NCBI GenBank assembly: GCA_027592785.1
Contig: JAQCLD010000004.1
Location: forward strand, 1 to 64,000
Direction: 5' to 3'
Length of the DNA stretch: 64,000 bases
DNA from: Acidobacteriota bacterium
Lineage (GTDB): Bacteria; Acidobacteriota; Terriglobia; Bryobacterales; UBA6623
Both the position numbers and the translations under genes were made by a program. Of this stretch, positions 51,656 to 59,474 are shown in pieces. The notes under the pieces are model-generated. The model made no database searches and was not told where the DNA came from. It was given only the letters and a program-made list of their open reading frames with translations. The first letter of the stretch is position 1. Each line of letters opens with the position of its first letter.

Positions 51656-52476
51656 TGCGAACCCTGCAAAGCCACCAAGCGGCTGTGCCCCTCTGCCGAT
51701 GCGGACTGGGAAGCTTGCATCCCGTTGAGTTCGCCCGCAATGAGCGCTTGGCGGACCCGATGATCGCCGTCCAACAGACGCATTGCGACCCAACGGGCGT
51801 TGGGCAGGCCGGGCGCGAGTTCCTCGATCATCGGGACTAACTCTTCGACGGCGACACGCACCTTGTCGGGAGGAGCGGGGCGAAACGGCTGGGTGACGAT
51901 CGCGCCGCTGACGACGTCGGCAACGGTTTGTACAAGATGAGGTAAGCCTTCTTTGGTGCGGGCTACGGTGGGAACCGCCGGCACGCCGAGGTCGCGCGAG
52001 AGACTGCGCACGTCGACAGTTAAGCCCTTACGCTTGGCTTCGTCCATGAGGTTGACGCAGATGACGACCTTGTCGGTGATCTCTAGTACCTGCATGGCTA
52101 AGTTGAGATTGCGCTCCAAGGCGGTTGCGTCGACGACGACGATGGTGCAGTCAGGCTGCCCGAACAGCAGAAAGTTGCGGGCGACCTCTTCGTCCTGCGA
52201 CGCCGACAGCAGTGAGTACGTCCCGGGCAGGTCGACGAGCTTGTAGCGCTTGCCGCCGAAACCGTAGGCTCCCTCGGCGCGGGTAACCGTCTTGCCGGTC
52301 CAGTTGCCGACGTGTTGGTTGAGGCCGGTGAGCGCGTTGAAGACCGAGGATTTGCCGGTGTTCGGATTGCCGGCAAGAGCAATTAGGTAATCGGTATTGG
52401 CAAGCGAAACGCCCATCTGCGCTAGTTGCGCGTGTGCTGGGCAGGCCTCGCAATCGTGTCCTGTGGGGTTACTCAC
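51652..52476 (-). CDS. feoB: FeoB N-terminal GTPase part (split gene)
   Basis: A small GTPase: G1 is LAGNPNTGKSSVFNAL, switch I includes VGNWTGKTV, G3 is VDLPGTYSL, G4 is VNLMD. A helical region (about residues 170-250) corresponding to the guanine-dissociation-inhibitor domain follows. The N-terminus has a CEACPAH motif seen in many FeoB proteins. The frame ends at 51652 without membrane segments. GTG 52476 is chosen because it overlaps the stop of the DtxR-FeoA gene and starts the CEACP segment; the track's extension further upstream is not FeoB-like. 274 residues. Confidence 0.9.
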   Translation of the reverse strand: MSNPTGHDCEACPAHAQLAQMGVSLANTDYLIALAGNPNTGKSSVFNALTGLNQHVGNWTGKTVTRAEGAYGFGGKRYKLVDLPGTYSLLSASQDEEVARNFLLFGQPDCTIVVVDATALERNLNLAMQVLEITDKVVICVNLMDEAKRKGLTVDVRSLSRDLGVPAVPTVARTKEGLPHLVQTVADVVSGAIVTQPFRPAPPDKVRVAVEELVPMIEELAPGLPNARWVAMRLLDGDHRVRQALIAGELNGMQASQSASAEGHSRLVALQGSQ

Positions 52477-53525
52477 GCTGCCACTCCTTCTCGGTCGGCG
52501 GCGGGGGCCAACGGTCTTACCCAGATCAAACGCGCCTGCTCGGCGCGCAACGCAATTGTCGTGTCGCGGATGCGAAAGGCTCGCGGATCGCCGAACGTAT
52601 TGTCGAGTACCACAGACACTTTGGCGCCAGGTGTGAGTCCGAGGTCCATGAGTCGTCTGCGGCTGAAGCCGCGACAGGCGTCGTCGATCTCCACGACTTC
52701 GGCGACAACGCCCTTGTTGAGGTCGGCCAAGGACGTCGCTACGCGTGGAAGACTCTGCCCGACTTCGGTCGGATGAACGTGAATATTCGCGGCCACGGCT
52801 GGAGCGAGGCGATGTTCGTTGACGCCGTCGCTGATCACCAAGCGTTCCTCGTCCTGATCGAGGATGCGGACGATCATGCCGGGCCGCAGTCCGGCGGCTA
52901 GAATTTGCTGAAACACCACGGTGGGTTCGTCTTCCATGTGGACGATGCGAGCCGACTTGTCCGAAGGCCACTCGGCGAGCGACACGGCGTGCAACTGTTC
53001 GAGATGCCCATCCCGGGTGGGGATGGGATCGCCGTGCGGATCGCTCTGCGGATGTCCCAGATGGGCATCGAGCTCGTCCAAGTAGTCAGCTGACAGACCA
53101 TGCTCGGCCTTCTCGGCAGCCTGGTGCAGTTTGTCGAGCGGCAAGCCGGCATCGTCGGCGAGATAGCGTTCCCAAAGGCGATGGGCGCGAACGACGTGCA
53201 GGGCGAGCTGTTCTCCTTTGGCGGTAAGCCCAAAGCCGCCCGGAGCCACATGCAGGAGTCCACGCTTTTGCATGTCGGTGCACAGTTGCAACACGGTCGT
53301 CGGTGAGGCGTGCATGGCGCCGGAAAGAGATTCCAACGTGGCCGCTTTGCCGCGCTGCTCCCAGGAGAGGACGTGTTTGAGGGCGTCCTCGACAAGCTCG
53401 CGCCGCAAGCGGTCGCGGCGTGACGACAAAAGCGCTGCAAGGCCGACTCGCGGCCAATAAACCAGAGCCACCACGGTCGCCAGGACGAGCCAAGGCATGG
53501 GTGAATCAATCATCAGCGCTGCCAT
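52473..53525 (-). CDS. Membrane-anchored DtxR-family regulator fused to a FeoA domain
   Basis: In order: an N-terminal membrane helix (PMPWLVLATVVALVYWP), a winged helix (ALKHVLSWEQRGKAATLESLSGAMHASPTTVLQL), the DtxR dimerisation/metal region (VRAHRLWERYLADDAG, AEKAEHGLS), an SH3-like domain (about 175-250), and a FeoA domain (KGVVAEVVEIDDACRGFSRRRLMDLGLTPGAKVSVV). FeoA assists FeoB, and in FeoABC systems FeoC is a winged-helix protein. This single protein could supply both, held near FeoB at the membrane. It is 350 residues and overlaps both neighbours. Direct DNA binding from a membrane anchor is possible but unproven. ATG 53525 or 53513. Confidence 0.85.
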   Translation of the reverse strand: MAALMIDSPMPWLVLATVVALVYWPRVGLAALLSSRRDRLRRELVEDALKHVLSWEQRGKAATLESLSGAMHASPTTVLQLCTDMQKRGLLHVAPGGFGLTAKGEQLALHVVRAHRLWERYLADDAGLPLDKLHQAAEKAEHGLSADYLDELDAHLGHPQSDPHGDPIPTRDGHLEQLHAVSLAEWPSDKSARIVHMEDEPTVVFQQILAAGLRPGMIVRILDQDEERLVISDGVNEHRLAPAVAANIHVHPTEVGQSLPRVATSLADLNKGVVAEVVEIDDACRGFSRRRLMDLGLTPGAKVSVVLDNTFGDPRAFRIRDTTIALRAEQARLIWVRPLAPAADREGVAA

Positions 53526-54192
53526 CCTTGGTGGACATCGTCACTTGAATCTCGGCGCATACTTTGACGCCCAACGCGTGCACCTTCTCATCGCTGCCGA
53601 CTTGCAGCATGAGCGGACCGTCAAATGGACCTTTCTCCACCAGGCGCAAGCCCACGCCGGGGCGGATGCCTAAGGACGACAGGTAGCGAAGGATCTCGGG
53701 ATCACGGTCGGAGACGCACAGTACCAGCGCGGAGTAGCCGACAGGCAGCTCGAGCAACCCTTGTTGGGAGCGCTCGGGTATCGTGCCGTCCTTTCGCGGA
53801 ATGAGGTGTCCGTGAGGATCTTCAATGGGATCGCCCAGTTGCTCGGCAATACGGTCTTCAAAGCGTTCGGAGATGGCGTGCTCGAGCTTCTCGGCCTCGT
53901 CGTGGACTTCGTCCCAGCGGTATCCCAGCGAGTCGTGGAGAAATTTCTCAAGGAGACGATGGTGTCGAATGATCTCGAGCGCGCGCTTGCGGCCGCGGCC
54001 GGTTAGCTTGGCGCCTTGATGCTTTTCGTAGGCGATCCACGGCTGGTCTTTCTCTGAAAGCTTCTTGAGCATCCCCGTGACCGAGGCGGGGGCGATCTCG
54101 AGATGTTTGGCGATGGAGGCCGTACTGGCGCGGCCACCGTCTTCTTCCAACTCGTAGATTGTTTTGAGATAGTCGTCGATTGCCTCAGTCAC
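53506..54192 (-). CDS. DtxR/MntR-family metal-dependent repressor
   Basis: The winged helix is DDYLKTIYELEEDGGRASTASIAKHLEIAPASVTGMLKKL, followed by the dimerisation and metal-binding helices (RHHRLLEKFLHDSLGY, EVHDEAEKLEHAIS) and a C-terminal SH3/FeoA-like domain (LRYLSSLGIRPGVGLRLVEKGPFDG). It should repress iron or manganese genes when the metal is bound. It is the first gene of the Feo operon, and a matching operator overlaps the promoter just upstream, so it probably represses itself and the feo genes. GTG 54192 starts the family sequence. 228 residues. Confidence 0.93.
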   Translation of the reverse strand: MTEAIDDYLKTIYELEEDGGRASTASIAKHLEIAPASVTGMLKKLSEKDQPWIAYEKHQGAKLTGRGRKRALEIIRHHRLLEKFLHDSLGYRWDEVHDEAEKLEHAISERFEDRIAEQLGDPIEDPHGHLIPRKDGTIPERSQQGLLELPVGYSALVLCVSDRDPEILRYLSSLGIRPGVGLRLVEKGPFDGPLMLQVGSDEKVHALGVKVCAEIQVTMSTKDGSADD

Positions 54193-54216
54193 GACCGGGT
54201 CCCCCGCTGCTGATAA

Positions 54217-54264
54217 TTAGGCATACCTAAATTACAGTCTAGGACGTGCTGGAGGGCCGGTCAA
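54217..54264 (-). promoter_or_regulatory. Promoter and DtxR-type operator of the Feo operon
   Basis: On the minus strand: -35 TTGACC (54264-54259), a 17-base spacer, -10 TAGACT (54241-54236), then the palindrome TTAGG-TATG-CCTAA (54230-54217). TTAGGnnnnCCTAA resembles DtxR/IdeR/MntR boxes. The palindrome covers the expected transcription start, so bound repressor would block initiation. The dtxR start codon is 25 bases further on. Confidence 0.72.
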
Positions 54265-54279
54265 GAGAATTCAACGACT

Positions 54280-56910
54280 CTACCGGATCTCGATCGTCAC
54301 CGAATTGGTGCGAATTCCGTCCACGACGAGATAGACCTCGACGACGCCGGCGCCGGAGAGAGAGTCGGGGATCTGGACGTTCACTTGGTCGAGACCGACG
54401 AACTGGGATTGGGCTGCAAAGCCGACGACCGAGGCCGGCAGGCCGTTGATGAATGCTTGAACCGATGAGGAGCCGCGGATTCCCGAGCCAAACAGCAGGA
54501 CGACGACAGGGTCCTGGCCATTGCCGACCGATACAGGGACCGTGCGGTGTTGACCGTCGCTGAATGCCGTCACGGTGACCGGTGTTTGGGTTGAGTTGGG
54601 AGCGACGCGCACGGCCACTGCGGCTGCTGGGCCTTCGCCGGCGCCTGCACTGGCGAACAGGCCGGGATTGACTGCGACGATTTGTATCTCCACGGTAGCT
54701 TCGGAGCCGTCGCTGAAGTGAACGATGAGCGTAGCGGCGCCAGGCGAGGAAGCGCCCGGCACCTCGAAGTTGATTTGACCGGGGCTGACGAAGAAAAGCG
54801 CGGCGGTCCGTTCGACTCCGAGGCCGTCTTTGACGCGGATAGATGCGCCCGCCAAGTCTAACGGGAGCGGAATCGCTTGGGCTACCTCAACACTTTCAGC
54901 AAAGGCGCTGCCGAAGACGGAAGTGATCTGTCCAGGGGCGAGTCCCCCGCCCCGGAAGTTGGCGCCATGAACGATCGCCGTGGGGTCCAACTTAAGGCGC
55001 GAACTGGGGCTCCAGGTGAGGCCATGGTCGGTGCTCTTGTAGAGTCCAGCACCCCGTGTCGCGGCGTAAGCGACGCCGTTGGCGGCAAAGACTTGGCGCA
55101 CGCTTTGTGCGGGGAATCCTTGGGTTGAAGCCTGCCAGTTATCGCCGTAATCGCTGCTGCGGTAGACGCCGAATTCGGTAGCGACCAGCAGGTTCGCGGG
55201 AGCGTCAGGGGCGATCGCCAGGGAGCCGACGGTCACAGCGCCGTCGTTGGGTAAGCCGGAGTTGGCGGTTAAGAACAGGAACGCATCGGGTGTCGTTCGC
55301 AACAAGCCGAGCCCCTGAGTTCCGATATAGATTCGTTGCGAGTCGGTAGGGTCGACTTCAATCCAGCGCAGCGGGAACTCGTAGAAGTCGAATAGGTCAA
55401 AGTTTACGCCGCCATCGAGGCTAACCCAAAGGGACCAAGTTCCATTCAGGAATCCGATGGCCCAAACCGCGTTCGGCTGAGACCGATCCCAGGTGAAGTC
55501 CAAGATACTTCGTTGTGAGATTGGCGCGAACTGTTCGCCCCCAAACGTCTGCGCACCATCGACGGACCACAGATAACTCACGCGGTTCTGGAATGGCCCG
55601 GTGCTCCCGCCGATCAGCAGGCTCTGGCCGTTCGATGGGTCGATGGCTATAGTCCTCACGTCGCGGCTCATTGGCGAAACGGTCCAGTTGGCGCCGCCAT
55701 CGATGGATCGCGAAAACAAACCAAACAGCGTATCTGACGGTTCCACCGATCCGGCATAAAGTTTGCTGGCGTCCTGCGGATCGACGGCCAGCACGGTGTC
55801 GCTGGCGTGGAAGTAGCCGGCGCCTGAGTCGTTCCAGGTTAGGCCTCCGTCTGACGACTTGAACAGACCACCGCTGCCCAACGCGGCCCACACGGTCTGG
55901 CTATCGCTGGGGCTGATGGCTAGAGCGCGAACCGTCGATGCGTTGAGCCCCGTCGAACTGAGCGCCCAGGTCGCGCCTTGATCGGAGGTGGCGAACACGC
56001 CCGTGCCGTCGAATCCAGCAAGGAAACGGCCGGGCTCGGAGGGAATGGCGGCGAGTGTAGAACCAGGACCGACAGGCAGGCCCTGCTCTCCTGACCAAGA
56101 CTGACCGCGATTCTCGCTCCGAAGTAAACCAAAATCTTGAGTAAACGCCAGCAAATGATTGGAATCACTCGGGTCTACACCGATTGCCGCAATGGATGCT
56201 TCAGCAAGGCCTGTGACCAAGGTGATGGTGGAGCCCTGGGGGCTCAGAAATAGGAGGCCTCGATTCGACGCGAAGTAAATGCGCTCGGCGTCGCTTGGGT
56301 CAAATGCAATTCGCGAGAAAAAGACGTTGGCGGCCGCGTTGGTCGTCCAGGACGCTCCGCCGTCGGAACTCCGCAGAACCACTTCTACACCCGCTGCAGC
56401 AACGAACTGCGGATCGGCAGGTGAAAACTCAATCGCTACAACAAAGGAGCTCGGAAGTGGCCCCCCTGGCGACGCCCAGGTCGTACCGCCATCGGTCGAG
56501 CGGTAGATGCCGGCGCTCGTTGAGGCCAGAACCGTCAGCGGATCATCAGGCTTAACCGCCACGGACAGGACCGTGGCGCCTTCGAAGACATCGGTCGTTT
56601 GGCTCCAAACTCCGCCATTCACTGAGAGCCAGACGCCCTGAGCGCCCACTGCCGCGTAGAGTCTCCAACTCGGTCCATCCACTGAATTCACCGAGGTCGC
56701 CGGTAACCCGGCGCTGCGGTTGGCCCAAGTCCGGCCGCCGTCGGTGCTGCGGTAAACGCCGCCTACCGTGGCCGCGAAGACGACATTCGGCTGGGTGCGA
56801 ACAACCAGCAGATCGTTCACCTGGGCGCCGGGAGGGCCGCTCTGGGCTTGGAGCAAAAGGCTAAAGAGTAATAACGCGCAGATCGGCGCGGGGAGACGAC
56901 GGATTGACAT
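54280..56910 (-). CDS. Secreted BNR/sortilin-like repeat protein with TIGR03437 C-terminal domain
   Basis: A signal peptide (LPAPICALLLFSLLLQAQS) is followed by about ten Asp-box repeats, for example GVYRSTDGGRTW, IYRSTDGGTTW, FKSSDGGLTW and VYRSSDYGDNW, forming a beta-propeller-like domain to residue 640. The last 220 residues match the Solibacter-type TIGR03437 domain: FFVSPGQINFEVPGASSPG, VNPGLFASAGAGEGPAAA, VLLFGSGIRG and GLDQVNVQIPDSL. That domain is abundant in Bryobacterales secreted proteins. The function is unknown; no sialidase catalytic residues are recognised. It starts at ATG 56910 and its 3' end lies next to the Feo promoter. Confidence 0.88.
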   Translation of the reverse strand: MSIRRLPAPICALLLFSLLLQAQSGPPGAQVNDLLVVRTQPNVVFAATVGGVYRSTDGGRTWANRSAGLPATSVNSVDGPSWRLYAAVGAQGVWLSVNGGVWSQTTDVFEGATVLSVAVKPDDPLTVLASTSAGIYRSTDGGTTWASPGGPLPSSFVVAIEFSPADPQFVAAAGVEVVLRSSDGGASWTTNAAANVFFSRIAFDPSDAERIYFASNRGLLFLSPQGSTITLVTGLAEASIAAIGVDPSDSNHLLAFTQDFGLLRSENRGQSWSGEQGLPVGPGSTLAAIPSEPGRFLAGFDGTGVFATSDQGATWALSSTGLNASTVRALAISPSDSQTVWAALGSGGLFKSSDGGLTWNDSGAGYFHASDTVLAVDPQDASKLYAGSVEPSDTLFGLFSRSIDGGANWTVSPMSRDVRTIAIDPSNGQSLLIGGSTGPFQNRVSYLWSVDGAQTFGGEQFAPISQRSILDFTWDRSQPNAVWAIGFLNGTWSLWVSLDGGVNFDLFDFYEFPLRWIEVDPTDSQRIYIGTQGLGLLRTTPDAFLFLTANSGLPNDGAVTVGSLAIAPDAPANLLVATEFGVYRSSDYGDNWQASTQGFPAQSVRQVFAANGVAYAATRGAGLYKSTDHGLTWSPSSRLKLDPTAIVHGANFRGGGLAPGQITSVFGSAFAESVEVAQAIPLPLDLAGASIRVKDGLGVERTAALFFVSPGQINFEVPGASSPGAATLIVHFSDGSEATVEIQIVAVNPGLFASAGAGEGPAAAVAVRVAPNSTQTPVTVTAFSDGQHRTVPVSVGNGQDPVVVLLFGSGIRGSSSVQAFINGLPASVVGFAAQSQFVGLDQVNVQIPDSLSGAGVVEVYLVVDGIRTNSVTIEIR

Positions 56911-57092
56911 GTTGATTGAACGGCTAATCGAAGCTTGGCGGCCAAGTGTTAGACGGCGCGGGACGTGAAAGAATTACACGGTTGTGCGGCTCATGAGTAA
57001 AATCTTCCACACCGTATCGTGGCTCACAATGCCGTAAGTCACAGAAAACAAATATTATTGGAAACGGAGAAAGGATTGCTTACGCGTAAAGC

Positions 57093-57290
57093 ATGAAACT
57101 GTTCGGGTTGACCAACCACGGCCTAGCAGCCATCGGTCTTCTCACCCTAGCTCTCTGGGGAGTCTTGTGGGCGGAGCATTCGCTCAATCAACGCACCCAA
57201 GAGAACTACCAAGATCTAATGCGCGAGTGGCCTTCTTCGCCGGCTCATAACTCTACACCGGACGCTCTTGACGCCGGCTCAGTCGGCTAA
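57093..57290 (+). CDS. Small single-pass membrane protein, 65 residues
   Basis: One hydrophobic helix (LAAIGLLTLALWGVLWA) near the N-terminus and a polar tail (LNQRTQENYQDLMREWPSS) give a plausible small membrane protein. ATG 57093 begins with a positively oriented MKLFGLTNHG lead, and GGAGAAAGG lies about 20 bases upstream. The end overlaps the threonine dehydratase end by 12 bases on the other strand. No family is recognised. Confidence 0.5.
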   Translation: MKLFGLTNHGLAAIGLLTLALWGVLWAEHSLNQRTQENYQDLMREWPSSPAHNSTPDALDAGSVG

Positions 57291-58241
57291 GACCAACTTC
57301 CCGAAATCCGTCGCAGAGAGGTTGCCGCCACTCAGGACCAATACGAGTGATCCGTCGCCGGTAGCCTGACCTTCTAAAGACGCAGCAACGCCCACAGAAC
57401 CGCCCGGTTCGCCAACCAGTTTCTCGACTCCCCATAAATAGTTCACAGCCCGGGCAATCGACTCTTCTGACACCAGCAGGACGCCCTCCACGGTCGCTTT
57501 GATTAGACGAAAAGTTAGAGCGCCGGGCTTGGCCACCGTTAAGGCGTCCGCGAGCGAGGGGCCAGGGACGATCTCCGTCGGCTCGCCCGCCTGCAAGGAG
57601 CGCTGCATCGAAGGATTCTTTTCGGGTTGCACGCCGTAGACGCGGCAGTTTGGTCTTTCGGTCTTGACCACCGAAGCGATCCCCGAAATCAAACCGCCTC
57701 CGCTGACAGGGCACAGGATTGTGAAGTCGCCTGGCAACTGCTCGAGCAGTTCCAAACCGATTGTGCCGTCTCCGGCGATCGTGTTCACAGCATCATAGGG
57801 ATGCAGCAGGAGTCGTCCCGTTTCACGCTCGATGCGCTGGGTCGTCTCCCAGCGAGAAGCGTAGGAGTCGTCGCAAAGGACGACTTCCGCTCCCAACTCC
57901 TCGGTGCGCTGCCGCTTATATGCCGACGCGGAGCGCATCATCACAATTTGCGCGCTCAGGCCGTATTCCCGCGCCGCCCAAGCCACTGCCTGAGCGAAGT
58001 TGCCTGACGACGATGTGACGATGCCTTTTGCCTTGGCCTGCGCGAAGTCGGCCAGCACGGCATTGAGCGCCGGACGAACCTTGAAAGACCCAGTCGGATT
58101 ACGCGACTCCAGCTTGATGTAGACTGGACGCCGCAACCGCTCACTCAGCTCATGGCTGTGCAGCAGCGGCGTCGGCTGCAGCTTCGGCGCTATGCGTTCG
58201 CGGGCTGTACGGGCCTCAACAAGTATCTCCGGCGGCGTCAG
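57279..58241 (-). CDS. Threonine/serine dehydratase, probable CUG start
   Basis: A fold-type II PLP enzyme. The cofactor lysine is in NPTGSFKVRPALN, with SSSGNFAQAVAWAA and the phosphate-binding PVSGGGLISGIASV. It deaminates threonine or serine to the 2-oxo acid; there is no ACT domain, so it resembles catabolic enzymes. The track begins at TTG 58136, which cuts off the usual first 35 residues. The same frame extends upstream through PTPLLHSHELSERLRRPVYIKLE, a normal family N-terminus, to CTG 58241, which has GGGAG seven bases before it and lies one base after the msrP stop. No ATG, GTG or TTG exists in that stretch at the right place. A CUG start is therefore proposed. Confidence 0.85.
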   Translation of the reverse strand: MTPPEILVEARTARERIAPKLQPTPLLHSHELSERLRRPVYIKLESRNPTGSFKVRPALNAVLADFAQAKAKGIVTSSSGNFAQAVAWAAREYGLSAQIVMMRSASAYKRQRTEELGAEVVLCDDSYASRWETTQRIERETGRLLLHPYDAVNTIAGDGTIGLELLEQLPGDFTILCPVSGGGLISGIASVVKTERPNCRVYGVQPEKNPSMQRSLQAGEPTEIVPGPSLADALTVAKPGALTFRLIKATVEGVLLVSEESIARAVNYLWGVEKLVGEPGGSVGVAASLEGQATGDGSLVLVLSGGNLSATDFGKLVLAD

Positions 58242-58242
58242 G

Positions 58243-59178
58243 CTAGAACTCCCTACCGCTATACATCGATCGCACGAACTCTTCGTAGCCGTTGTACATC
58301 AACGTCGGACGCAGCTCGCCGTTGGGGATGATGCGGTCTTGCGCCTGTGACCAACGGGGATGAGGCCGCTTGGGATTCACGTTGGAATACCAGCCGTATT
58401 CGGCGCCGCCGATGTCGTTCCACAGCGTTCGCGGACGTTTGGATGTGAACTCGATTTCGACGATCGACTTGATGCTCTTGAGGCCGTACTTCCAAGGCGT
58501 GATCAGACGAATCGGAGCGCCGTTTTGCGGCGGTAGGGGTTTGCCGTAAATGCCGGTTACGAAGAGGGCCATCTCGTTCATGGCCTCTTTGATTTCCAAT
58601 GCCTCGAAGTAGGGCCAAGGGTAGTGAGGCTGGCTCTCGATGCCGGGCATCTCAGCGGGACGATTGACCGTCACCATACGCATGAATTTCGCTTCTGGTT
58701 TGGGGTCGACTTCCTTGATCAAATGCGAAATCGGGAAGCCCGTCCAAGGCACGGCCATCGCCCAGGTCTCGACGCAACGGAAACGATATAGACGTTCTTC
58801 GAGCGGAAATTTGCGGACTAAGTCGTCGATGTCGTAGGTCTTGGGATTGTTGACCAAGCCTTTGACTTGCACCTTCCAAGGCTCGGAGTTGAAGCCGCGG
58901 GCCACGTCTTTGACGCGAGCTTTGTCTAGGGTGAACTCGTAATAGTTGTTGTAGCCGGTAGCGTCCGCCTCGGGCGTGAGCGGTCTATCGAGCGTGTATT
59001 TGGGGTTGCGCTCGGCCGGATAGAGATCGGGAGCCACGGCCGCAAGAGCCTGACTCGCCAGAGCCTCCATGCCGAGGAAGCCCAGGCCTTGGATGATCTG
59101 CCGGCGCCGGAGATAAACGGACTCGTCGGTCGCCTCACGTTCGGGAATCTCCCAACCTTGCGGCTTCTTGATCAACAT
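58243..59178 (-). CDS. msrP: Protein-methionine-sulfoxide reductase catalytic subunit MsrP
   Basis: It is a YedY/MsrP-type molybdenum enzyme. The Tat signal is YLRRRQIIQGLGFLGMEAL; the molybdenum ligand cysteine lies in YRFRCVETWAMAVPWTGFP; further signature is GAPIRLITPWKYGLKSIKSIVEIEF. It repairs oxidised methionines in periplasmic proteins and takes electrons from a membrane haem partner, MsrQ, which is not adjacent here. The 311 residues fit. The molybdopterin needed would come from pathways including the MoaD-MoaE fusion at 13230. ATG 59178. Confidence 0.94.
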   Translation of the reverse strand: MLIKKPQGWEIPEREATDESVYLRRRQIIQGLGFLGMEALASQALAAVAPDLYPAERNPKYTLDRPLTPEADATGYNNYYEFTLDKARVKDVARGFNSEPWKVQVKGLVNNPKTYDIDDLVRKFPLEERLYRFRCVETWAMAVPWTGFPISHLIKEVDPKPEAKFMRMVTVNRPAEMPGIESQPHYPWPYFEALEIKEAMNEMALFVTGIYGKPLPPQNGAPIRLITPWKYGLKSIKSIVEIEFTSKRPRTLWNDIGGAEYGWYSNVNPKRPHPRWSQAQDRIIPNGELRPTLMYNGYEEFVRSMYSGREF

Positions 59179-59244
59179 CGGCTAATCTCCTACAGTCCAG
59201 ATTATAAGACACCTCCCGCAGGCTACCGAGGTACAACAGAAGTC

Positions 59245-59472
59245 GTGAAGTTCTCCGAATTGCTGAAAGAGGCCATCCTGAGCGCCGAGGCGGTGCTCAC
59301 TGATAAACAGGCGGCAGCCGTGCAAGACTCCATTCTGGAGTTTTTGGATGCCTGGATCGCCATCCACGAGCCTGATCAGCCCGACGACGGCAAAGTCGAT
59401 CCGCAACGGGCACTGGTGTTGATGCTCATGGAAGAACTCGCCGACCGGGTGGAGATCCCCATCGTTAGCTAG
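59245..59472 (+). CDS. Small acidic helical protein, 75 residues, unknown
   Basis: The frame from GTG 59245 reads KFSELLKEAILSAEAVLTDKQ and ends ALVLMLMEELADRVEIPIVS. It is acidic and helical with no membrane segment. The track's start at 59089 would overlap msrP in antisense, so the later start is preferred. It lies 2 bases before the dehydrogenase gene, suggesting co-expression. No family is recognised. Confidence 0.6.
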   Translation: MKFSELLKEAILSAEAVLTDKQAAAVQDSILEFLDAWIAIHEPDQPDDGKVDPQRALVLMLMEELADRVEIPIVS

Positions 59473-59474
59473 CT

